A stretch of 64,000 bases of DNA, from positions 1-64,000 of the forward strand of contig NW_001914897.1 in NCBI RefSeq assembly GCF_000208925.1. Direction: 5' to 3'. The position numbers were made by a program, and so were the translations under genes. Source of the stretch: Entamoeba histolytica HM-1:IMSS. Taxonomy: Eukaryota; Evosea; Mastigamoebida; Endamoebidae. Under the pieces are notes generated by a model. The model was given only the letters and a program-made list of their open reading frames with translations, was not told the DNA's origin and ran no database searches. Shown here in pieces: positions 1 through 7,945 of this stretch (positions within the stretch are counted from its first letter, which is position 1; the number at the start of each line of letters is the position of its first letter).

Positions 1-1892
1 AATATTAATTTTATATTTTATACTTTGATTTTATTATTATATCATTGATTATCATTTCTCGTTTTATTTATCATTTATTCTTATTATTCTTTTGTTTTAT
101 ATTCTATATCATATATTCATATCATTTTCATTTATATTTTATCACTTATTATATGTTATAATAACATAACACATATGATTGAATATATAATAAACATCAT
201 GATGAAATTATACATATAAATAATAAACATAGAAAGAATAAAATATTTTTCATCAATAAAATAATATTAATCATTTTACATAATTATATTAGACACTTTT
301 ATTTCATATTTCTAATTTTTACAATAAACACTTTTTATTTCTTCTTTTCTTATTTTATCATCTCTTTGTGATTTATTACTTTTATATTCTTTCTTCACAC
401 TTTCTTTTTATTCTTTTATATATTTATATTCTTTTTATATTATTTGTTTTTCGTTGTGTTTCTATTTCTTTCTTCTATTATTTATCAATTTTATATTCAT
501 TTATTCTTTTTATTTCTTTTTTATTAATTCTTGAGTATTGTATATTTCTTTAATATTTCATTCATTTATTATCAAATTATATGTTTTATTGATTTTATGT
601 TGAACAAAATATTGAATAATTCAATATTTTCATTCTTAATTATTCATTCTTTATTCTGAAATGTTGTGTATGTTTATTATATTAAATGAATATGATGAAT
701 GAATATCAATATTATTGTTTATTTGATTTTAAAAAATAATAAATGAATATGAAATAATGAAATAAAATAATGAAGATAATGAAATGATAATGAAATAGAA
801 TAATCTAATATTGAACAAATCAAATAAAGAATAAAATGAATATATCATTATTGTTACATTATTATTTATTATTTCAATTATTAAATATTAATAAATTATT
901 ATTCATGAATATTTAATTGATTGATATTTTACAATTTCATTTTCATTTTATTTAATAAATGAAATATAAATAATAAATGAATGAATAATAATTTAATATA
1001 TGAAATAATAAAAAGAAAGATAAATAATAAAGAAATATGATGTATTTAATATATAATATAATTTATTATCAAATAAAATAATAATAATATCAAATGATGA
1101 TTTATTTTTATTTCAAAATATTTTGCATCAATAAAAATGTTTCTAAATATTTTGCATCATTAAATTTTGCATCATTAAATTTTGCGCTTTTTTTATTTGT
1201 TTCAATAAAATTTGCATCTTTTATTTTTTTTCTTTCTTTTCTTCTTTTATCATCTCTTATGTTTTATTACACTTTATCTTCTTTATTTTTATATTCACTC
1301 CTTTCTACTTTTATTCTTTCTTCATCATATTCTACTTCTTACTTTCTTTTTATTCTTTTATATCATTCATTCTCTTCTTTTTCAATTATTTGCTTTTTTT
1401 TCGTTGCCGAATATTGTCTATCATTAAAAAGTGCCATACCAAACAAATTTGAAAGAGAAATACAAAACAACAAAAAAATACAATTTAAATTCTAATTACA
1501 TGACAGATAAATAAAGAAGATTGTCTATGGAAATTACAATAAAGCATAATTGGTTATTATTTGTAATAACGAAAGACATTCATTATTCTTATTATTTTTT
1601 TGTTATGAATATTATATTCTATGAAACAATTTTTGTTAATAATAACATATCTTATGGTTATTTTAAAAAAATAAAAAGTAAGAATAAAGCAAATTTAATA
1701 CTCTACACCACCTTCGTTTTTCCTTTTGGATACAAATTATCCCGAGACTTTTGGGGGAAATATGAAAAAAATAGTTAAACTCTCAACGATATGAACTATT
1801 TATAAGAATGGAATTGAAAAAGAGGTGAGTGTGGTTATTCAAAACCACTTGTTTTGATACTTTTGACTAACCACAATCTTATTATTATAAAC
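1..1892. other. AT-rich intergenic region
   Basis: About 1.9 kb of extremely AT-rich, low-complexity sequence with many short runs related to ATTATTCA/TGAATAAT. Open frames here encode only Phe/Leu/Ile/Ser-rich strings typical of T-rich DNA. A short local repeat of the form TTTGCATCATTAAA occurs near 1150-1190. I see no RNA gene or convincing coding region. Confidence 0.6.
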
Positions 1893-2171
1893 ATGAACCT
1901 AACATGCTTTGAACCTGTCTCTGTTATATTTGATGGAAATATATTCATTCAAGAACCAATCAATGAAAAAACCAAGACAAAAGATGTGAAAAAGAATTTA
2001 GTTAAATCACAAATAATGGATAAGAAGTTTCCTAAAATCAGGATTTCGTTAGAATCATTAGAAGAATTGAAAAAGATTAGAAGAGATACACAATGTAAAT
2101 CATATTGTGAAGTAGTTGAATTTCTAATTGATTATTATATCCAATCAAAAATAACTGAAGACTGTAAATAA
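1893..2171 (+). CDS. Small protein with ribbon-helix-helix-like C-terminus
   Basis: A 92-residue frame from the first ATG. I do not recognise a named family. Residues ~50-85 (KIRISLESLEELKKI, then a helix-turn ending EVVEFLIDYYIQ) have the strand-helix-helix layout of Arc/MetJ-type ribbon-helix-helix DNA-binding domains: a short polar/hydrophobic strand, a charged amphipathic helix, a Cys/Ser turn and a second hydrophobic helix. The N-terminal half is basic and has no recognisable motif. If the resemblance is real, the protein could be a small dimeric DNA-binding factor, but this is inference from pattern only. The gene lies alone between AT-rich DNA and a truncated phosphoesterase gene on the other strand. 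A missed upstream exon is possible. Confidence 0.5.
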   Translation: MNLTCFEPVSVIFDGNIFIQEPINEKTKTKDVKKNLVKSQIMDKKFPKIRISLESLEELKKIRRDTQCKSYCEVVEFLIDYYIQSKITEDCK

Positions 2172-2226
2172 TACTATTTTTATTGATTTTATGGTTTTTA
2201 AATAAACAAAACATTCAAAAATATTA

Positions 2227-2882
2227 CTATGGAATTAAATCAACAACAACAACCTCAGGTGGACAATTCACTCTAAATCCATAATGACTTCCTATTCCAG
2301 ATGTCACATAAACTGGAATTGAAGATTTGTTGTATTGTAAATGATATAATCCATAAATAACTTTCCATTTTTGTAAATCCAATAATCGCAAATACATAAT
2401 TTTCCACCACCTCAACATCCATGCCTTGAAAAGCAATAATGGAGAACCAATAAATGGAATATTGACTTGCCCACCATGAGTATGTCCACAAAATATTGCA
2501 CTGATATGAATATTTTGTTGATTATTTTCATTTGATTCTGAAAAGATTGTGTCGTTTAACACTGATGGAGTGTGTGACAATAAAACAATCTGTTGATTTT
2601 GTGGTAGAAGTAAATGGGAGTTGTTTGTGTAATAATCAATTCCAAAGAAATGGAAACAGTCAAACACATATTCCTCATTTAATAATATTGAAATACCAAT
2701 AGATTGTAATGCTTTGATAATGTCATTTGGTGGTCGAAGTTTAATGTCATGATTTCCGATAATTCCAATACATTTAAATTTGTGTGCAATAAACTCAAAT
2801 GATTTGATGAAAAGCAAAATATCTTCATGAGCAAGTTGGATATAATCTCCAAGAAAAATTACTAGTTCAGGATTATTGGTAG
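2227..2882 (-). pseudogene. Calcineurin-like metallophosphoesterase, 5'-truncated
   Basis: The frame carries the later metal-binding motifs of the calcineurin-like phosphoesterase fold in the right order: GDY near the upstream edge (~2845), GNHD, a strand before LLSHTP, then GHTHGGQ, and a C-terminal SGIGSH segment as in YkuE-like family members. The first motif (DxH), needed for the dinuclear metal site, is missing. An in-frame stop lies about 5 codons upstream of the open part, and the sequence TTTTAG at ~2883-2888 could be a 3' splice site. I found no GTTTGT donor with a plausible first exon in the 500 bp upstream, which the opposite-strand frame at 3033-3356 occupies. There is no ATG at the head of the frame. 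It is therefore probably a 5'-deleted gene fragment. A distant first exon is the alternative. Confidence 0.55.
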
Positions 2883-3032
2883 CTAAAATTGTTGAATTTT
2901 AAATGGCAAAAAAAAGTTACTAAAAGAAAAAGAAGATTCCACATAAATTATAGAAACGAAAAGTCATTTATATAAAAGAGTTAAACTCAAATAAATTAAG
3001 AAAAAAGTTAATAAAATCCAAAAAAACCAAAA

Positions 3033-3356
3033 ATGATTGACAAAACTCAAAGCAGAAGATATTTAAACCAAAAACTGAGAGATCAAAAAGTGTTTCTGAC
3101 TAAAACATACAAAGGTGAATATACTAAGATGAATGAATTTAACAAACGACGGAGTAATTACAAGAAAGTCCAAGACAAAAAGATAAAGAATAGGTGTGAT
3201 CGTTTTTATGCCATATATTACCAATCTTCTTCTCCTCTTCTTGTAGACCTTTCACTTTTTTCTTCATTTAAAGAAGTTAATAAAGGAGCAAATCAACCAA
3301 CTGTAAAACCTAAACAGTTAGTTTCTTTTATGTTACCTAAAGCTTTTTCTTCTTAG
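3033..3356 (+). CDS. Small basic hypothetical protein
   Basis: A 107-residue frame starting at ATG. The N-terminal half is strongly basic (Lys/Arg/Gln-rich) and the C-terminal half is more hydrophobic, ending LPKAFSS. I do not recognise any domain. Composition and codon use look like coding sequence rather than AT-rich spacer, and the frame ends just before the 3' end of the convergent PHD gene. It lies head-to-head with the truncated phosphoesterase, so it could also have arisen from the sequence that replaced that gene's 5' end. Confidence 0.45.
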   Translation: MIDKTQSRRYLNQKLRDQKVFLTKTYKGEYTKMNEFNKRRSNYKKVQDKKIKNRCDRFYAIYYQSSSPLLVDLSLFSSFKEVNKGANQPTVKPKQLVSFMLPKAFSS

Positions 3357-3415
3357 ATATAGGTATAAAAAAAATAAATAATTTTTAATTAAAATTAAGA
3401 ATTTAAATTTATTTA

Positions 3416-4720
3416 TTATTCTGAAACACTTACAATATCACTCATTAATACAAACATATAAGTTAATAATAAGACTGGACTATTTTGTAATTGTTTATTT
3501 TTGTGATACAACTCTACCATTTTTCTATTTGTTGCAGAATAACATTTTCTGAGATATAAAGAAGAAATAGAATTTTGGAATTGTGATATACATTTTGAAC
3601 ATGTGAATGAAAGAACTCCTCGAAGTTCAAGTTCTTTTTCAGAAATAAAAGGTTGAGAACAAAATAAACAACGATTCATTTTTCTAAATGGGTAAAGTAG
3701 ATTTGATAAATAACAATAAATAAAAGAGTTGTTTCTACAATCCTTACAACAATAAGCTTCATTAGTCGATACAAAAGCCAAAAGACATTTTTCATGATAA
3801 TACCTATTACATCCATGACACATAACACAACTACTTCTTGGAAGGTTTGAGATATTTTTACATCTAGTACAAAATTGAGGTTCTTCAATAAAACTAGTTA
3901 GTGTTAATGACCCTGAATCTATTTTCATTAACTCAGCAGTGATATGTGCAAAAAAATACTTTGCTACCTTCATACTATCACAACAAGAAAAAGTTAATTT
4001 CTCAAATATAAACAACCTACGAGGTTGTGGAATCCCAGTAACTTTAAACTCATTTATTGGACTAAAAACTTTTACAGTATAACTTAATTCTGTTTGTTTT
4101 TCAAAACATCCCCATGCAAATACTAATAATGAAGTTGTTCCATTTTCTGTTAGTTCATCTCCAAATAAAATAATATCACCTGGATGAACTTCATCTCCAT
4201 ATTCTACAGTAACTGGTTTAGAGCTACTTCGAAATAAAGAATGTACACTTTGAAGATATCGTTTAATTCCACCAACAGAAGTACAAATAATTACTCTAAA
4301 TGTTCCTAAATTGCTTGGAGATTGTCGTTGAATAGTTGAAAAGATTAAATTCATTGAACGATAATATGACACTAATGACTCTCTTGTTTCTTTTAATATT
4401 TCATTAATATCAGTTTCTTGATTAGGTGTTGAAGAATAATACTCAAACTGATCATAAAGAAATGACTTAGCCAATGAAAAAGAAAAATGAGTTATTGGAT
4501 GTAAATCTATTGGATGTTGTTCTTTAAATTTTAATATTTCTTGTTTTAATGAAAGTATTGTATTCTTATATTTTACTTTAAAAAAAGTTCCATCAACACG
4601 AACTCGTTGTTTTACTAAATATTCTAAAGGAAACATTTCTTGAATAATTTCATCAATTTCAGTATCTTCTATACTAACAACACTTTCAGTATCACTTGAG
4701 TTAGACTGTCCTTTATGCAT
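3416..4720 (-). CDS. PHD-finger protein with possible BAH-like domain
   Basis: A 434-residue protein, probably a nuclear chromatin-associated factor. From about residue 290 there is a Cys/His array: CTRC, CVMCHGC, YYHEKC and CCKDC, the Cys4-His-Cys3 spacing of a PHD finger. It is followed by a second Cys cluster, CLFC and CSKC. PHD fingers commonly read histone H3 tails. Residues ~170-260 contain GDIILFGDE, then a hydrophobic stretch and RRLFIFEKL. This resembles the strand pattern of a BAH domain, but I cannot confirm it. The N-terminus is acidic and Ser-rich. The gene stands alone: its 5' side is followed by about 90 bp and then the SINE-like insertion, so the insertion lies in its upstream region. 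Confidence 0.7.
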   Translation of the reverse strand: MHKGQSNSSDTESVVSIEDTEIDEIIQEMFPLEYLVKQRVRVDGTFFKVKYKNTILSLKQEILKFKEQHPIDLHPITHFSFSLAKSFLYDQFEYYSSTPNQETDINEILKETRESLVSYYRSMNLIFSTIQRQSPSNLGTFRVIICTSVGGIKRYLQSVHSLFRSSSKPVTVEYGDEVHPGDIILFGDELTENGTTSLLVFAWGCFEKQTELSYTVKVFSPINEFKVTGIPQPRRLFIFEKLTFSCCDSMKVAKYFFAHITAELMKIDSGSLTLTSFIEEPQFCTRCKNISNLPRSSCVMCHGCNRYYHEKCLLAFVSTNEAYCCKDCRNNSFIYCYLSNLLYPFRKMNRCLFCSQPFISEKELELRGVLSFTCSKCISQFQNSISSLYLRKCYSATNRKMVELYHKNKQLQNSPVLLLTYMFVLMSDIVSVSE

Positions 4721-4831
4721 TATTATTTATCTTCTTATTTTTTAGTTCATTTTTACTAATGAATAACTTTTAATATTTTTGTTTTAATTCTTTTTTATTT
4801 GTCTTCTAATTTGGATATAATTCATAAGAAA

Positions 4832-4832
<1 letters not shown>

Positions 4833-4870
<38 letters not shown>
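4833..4870 (+). repeat. Homopolymer of 38 A
   Basis: An uninterrupted A run that begins inside the left target duplication and runs into the inserted element. On the element's own (minus) strand it is a 3' poly(T). Confidence 0.9.
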
Positions 4871-4874
<4 letters not shown>

Positions 4875-5274
4875 TTTTGATTAACCTTATTTTTTAGGTT
4901 TTCCATCATGTTGAGAAGTGAGCGAATCAGTTTCTTCAACACGCTTTATTTCTATTGAAATAAAGTTTTTGCAAGCATGCTCGACTTAAATGGTTCCTCA
5001 ATTAAGTTGCTGCCTGACTTTTATTTTGATTTTAATGAGTAATATAATATTTCTCATTCTCTATATTGTTGTTTTAAGGAGAGTATATCCATAACTTACT
5101 GTTATAGCTCATCTCCTTTTACCTTCGACACCCCTTAAAGAAACCCTATTCCTTGATAATATCCTTATGTTTAATTTTTGTGCAACAATATCAATTATAT
5201 ATGCGTCTTCTTTAATAAATGATAATTCTTAATACATAATACCTCCTTAGTAAATAATAATCCTTATAATTAAT

Positions 5275-5349
5275 AATGAATAACAATACACGTTAATGAA
5301 TAACAATGCACCTCAATGAATAACAATACACGTTAATGAATAATAATCT
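5275..5349. repeat. 20-bp tandem repeat inside the SINE-like element
   Basis: Three full and one partial copies of AATGAATAACAATACACGTT. The second copy differs at a few positions (GCACCTC). Internal tandem repeats of variable number are a known feature of Entamoeba SINEs, though I cannot match this unit to a named family. Confidence 0.85.
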
Positions 5350-5598
5350 TTTATAATAATCACTTCTAATAAATATTAATAATAATAAACAGTTAGTGTT
5401 GAATAGATATTATCTCACCAAAGGCACGTCATGACCAGACGATAACTGGGAGATTCGAAGCATGGGATTATTTTAGGGTTTCATGTGGTGTCTCTGACGT
5501 GCCATCTTCGAATCTGATATAATTCATAAGAAACAATGAAAAGAAAGGATAATCATATTTAGGAAAATAGTTACACAAAAAAAAAGATATCAATTTTA

Positions 5599-5958
5599 AT
5601 GAACAGTATTTCTGTGGAAACTCCATTAGTGAAGTTTACATTTTCTAATGGGTCATTATGTTGTGATGACTCTCAATTAAGAGATACTCTCAAAGAATTT
5701 ATTCTAAGTTATAGTAATAACAAAAATAATGAAGGCATTAAATTCAATGAAGATGATATTATTGGAACTCCACCATTAAGTCATTCTGTGTATTATTACC
5801 CAACAATGGAAGAAATAATAGAACATGAAACCAAAAAGAAATACTGTGACAAAATCAGACACAAAAGACTAGATGAAAAAATTGAAGAAGCTCAGTACTC
5901 TATATTCTATACCAGATATTCTTCAATTGAAGAGTTGTTGTCAAGTGTCTACCTTTAA
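5599..5958 (+). CDS. Small hypothetical protein
   Basis: A 119-residue frame from an ATG about 60 bp downstream of the SINE-like insertion. It starts MNSISVETPLVKFTFSNGS and has a mid-region rich in Asn and Lys, then a charged helix ending SSIEELLSSVYL. There are no membrane segments or metal-binding motifs, and I do not recognise a family. Base composition is that of a gene rather than spacer. It converges with the phosphatase gene, leaving 74 bp between the stops. The insertion just upstream may have displaced its promoter. Confidence 0.55.
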   Translation: MNSISVETPLVKFTFSNGSLCCDDSQLRDTLKEFILSYSNNKNNEGIKFNEDDIIGTPPLSHSVYYYPTMEEIIEHETKKKYCDKIRHKRLDEKIEEAQYSIFYTRYSSIEELLSSVYL

Positions 5959-6032
5959 ATTAAGTCTTTTGTTCTTGAATTAAATTTGTTCATAAAAAAA
6001 GTAAAAAATTCATTCAATTTAAAACATCAAGT

Positions 6033-6995
6033 TCACAAAAAGAATTCTGGTACAACTACTTTTGCAGTTAACTTATGTTGGTCTGGAGGGCATTCTTTGA
6101 AAAAAGTAAAACCACGGTCAGTAACTGATCTTAAGTTCATAACACATGCATCATTTCCACAACGATAACAATAATTTGGAGCTGACCATACAGTAACAAT
6201 TTTTTCATTAAACATCCATTTATATCCATCCTGAATTAATTGATGAGCCCGACATACAAAATCTAGTCCATTTTTATCATTAAATTCAAGTAATGGTTTT
6301 TCTCCAAAAAGATGACCAGCTCCACGAGGAGACTCTTCCCATCTAATTCCACTTTCGTCTGGATCAGACCATAACAAATCACACATAACACCTTCATGAG
6401 GTACCTCAACTTTTCTATCAATTTTACGAATGTCATCTAAATTCTGACACATAGGAGAAAGTCCTCCATGAGTACAAAATATTCTGTTATTAATCAATGC
6501 ACCTAGTGTGAGAAAATCAAATAAATCCGTACAATTCTTCCAAACATTTGAAGTTCCATATTTTCTTTGGCATTCATCATAAAACCCATATATTTGAGTA
6601 ATTGCCCTACTCTCATGATTACCTCGAATTAAGTATATTTTATCCGGGTATTTCACTTTTAAAGCAACCAATAATAAAAACGTTTCAACAGAATTAAACC
6701 CTCTATCAACATAATCACCTAAAAATATATATTTGGTTGATGGTGGTTTACCTGCAACTTCAAAAAGTTGTAATAAATCCCAAAATTGTCCATGAATATC
6801 TCCACAAACTGTAATTGGTGTTTCAAGACTGATAATATTACCTTCTTGACATACTATTTCTCTACATTTATCACATAAATCTTCAACATTCAATTCAGTA
6901 ATTGGCTCCCCGTTCCATAGCTTTTCAAGCACCTTATCAATGTCAAATGGCTCATTACTTTCATTTGAGCCATATCCCATCATCTCAATATCCAT
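6033..6995 (-). CDS. PP2A/PP4-type Ser/Thr protein phosphatase catalytic subunit
   Basis: A full-length (320 aa) PPP-family catalytic subunit that removes phosphate from Ser/Thr. All signature motifs are present in order: GDIHGQ (~67), GDYVDRG (~94), RGNHE (~126), the HGGLSP metal ligand, RAHQ and SAPNYCYRCGN. The segment KIDRKVEVPHEGVMCDLLWSD is closest to PP4 as I remember it, with PP2A and PP6 also near. The C-terminus is EFFL instead of the usual YFL, so the Leu that is carboxymethylated in PP2A-type enzymes is kept while Tyr is replaced by Phe. A PR65-type scaffold subunit is encoded at 58563-60447 in the same window and is a plausible partner of PP2A-type enzymes in this organism. Confidence 0.92.
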   Translation of the reverse strand: MDIEMMGYGSNESNEPFDIDKVLEKLWNGEPITELNVEDLCDKCREIVCQEGNIISLETPITVCGDIHGQFWDLLQLFEVAGKPPSTKYIFLGDYVDRGFNSVETFLLLVALKVKYPDKIYLIRGNHESRAITQIYGFYDECQRKYGTSNVWKNCTDLFDFLTLGALINNRIFCTHGGLSPMCQNLDDIRKIDRKVEVPHEGVMCDLLWSDPDESGIRWEESPRGAGHLFGEKPLLEFNDKNGLDFVCRAHQLIQDGYKWMFNEKIVTVWSAPNYCYRCGNDACVMNLRSVTDRGFTFFKECPPDQHKLTAKVVVPEFFL

Positions 6996-7181
6996 CTTTC
7001 TTTATCTCAAATTTTTAAGTTTTTTATTCCCCTTTTTTTTTTCTCTTAACATTACTACTTTTTAAGCTCTTTAATGTTATTAATTTTTTCTTTGTCCAGT
7101 TATTTCAATACAACAACACATTGAGTTTTATTCAAATTTCATTAATAAAGTTCAATAACAGAAAAAAAATATAACAAAAAG

Positions 7182-7332
7182 GTGAATTACCAAATAAATC
7201 AAATGTGATAAACTCATCTTTAGGTTTTCATCATGTTAAGAAGTGAGAGAATCAGTTTCTTCAAAATGTCTTATTTCTATTGAAATAAAACTATTTCAAG
7301 CATGCTCGACTTAAAAGTGAATTACCAAATAA
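7182..7332 (-). mobile_element. Short truncated copy of the SINE-like element, 16-bp target duplication
   Basis: The 16-bp direct repeat GTGAATTACCAAATAA (7182-7197 and 7317-7332) flanks ~119 bp. The insert is ~80-90% similar by eye to 4888-4990 (shared blocks AGGTTTTCATCATGTT, GAATCAGTTTCTTCAA, TTTCTATTGAAATAAA, CAAGCATGCTCGACTTAAA). Only the element's 3' end (left, on the minus strand) is present, as expected for 5' truncation during reverse transcription. It lies upstream of the phosphatase gene. Confidence 0.8.
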
Positions 7333-7945
7333 GTAATATAATAGAAAAAAACCTAAAAAACCTTCACCCAAATAACAAATAATTTTAACCTCAATTTTTA
7401 CTTTAGAAAAATAAGTTTTCTTTGTTATTTATCATTCTTGTACTTTTATATCTTTAATTTTTTGTTTAATTGTTTTAAGTTTCTATCTTCAATTATTTTA
7501 ATTTATTCTTTTCTTTTTGAATATACTTCTTGTTGAATATTATATCATTGCTTTTACATTCTTCATTTTTATCTATTTCAGATTATTCTCTCTTTTTATT
7601 CTTTTTATTCTTTCTGGTATATTAGTTGTTGTTAATCATTTCTATTTGTTATTAGTATAATCATTTTCATAATTATATTTCAATGTTTTTCTTTGTATCT
7701 TTCTCTTTCTAATCTCTTTTCATTTGTATTTCTTTTATAATTATCATTAATTTTACTTAATTTATTGTTATTGATATTCATTCTTTTATATATTGTTGAA
7801 TTTCTATATATTATTTGTTTTTTATTACAACATACAAGATATTACTCAATAACAATGCAACTAAATTTATTGTTTATTTTGAATTGGAAAAGAACCAAAA
7901 AAAAAAAGAAACTAAAAACAAAATCAAAAAATTTCAGTTCAAGTA
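7333..7945. other. AT-rich intergenic region
   Basis: About 0.6 kb of T-rich spacer between the short SINE-like copy and the EH-domain gene. I see no supported feature. Confidence 0.6.

Larger units (their letters stand above)
4814..5536 (-). mobile_element. SINE-like insertion with 21-bp target site duplication
   Basis: A perfect 21-bp direct repeat (4814-4834 and 5516-5536, core ATAATTCATAAGAAACAA) flanks about 680 bp of non-coding DNA, the signature of target-primed retrotransposition. A run of 38 A (T on the minus strand) lies at the left edge. The right edge begins on the minus strand with AGATTCGAAG exactly at the duplication boundary. Inside is a 20-bp tandem repeat (5275-5349). Parts are repeated elsewhere in the window: the left ~100 bp at ~7200-7316 and the right ~95 bp at 34125-34218. 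No ORF is present, so the element must depend on another element's enzymes, probably a LINE. I read it as minus-strand, with its 5' end at 5515. Confidence 0.8.

Noticed and set aside
368..1495. Open frames at 368-553 and 1094-1495 (+) that could encode hydrophobic proteins
   Set aside because: They consist of Phe/Leu/Ile/Ser runs produced by T-rich DNA, with no conserved pattern, and lie in low-complexity spacer.
1527..1778. 83-codon frame from ATG at 1527 (+)
   Set aside because: The product is a mix of AT-driven residues without recognisable motif, no promoter string is nearby, and there is nothing to separate it from chance.
5100..5520. A tRNA gene, suggested by the TTCGAA and ACTGGGAG strings
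   Set aside because: No cloverleaf with acceptor stem and anticodon arm can be drawn. The strings belong to the SINE-like element, where they may be a pol III-type promoter relic.
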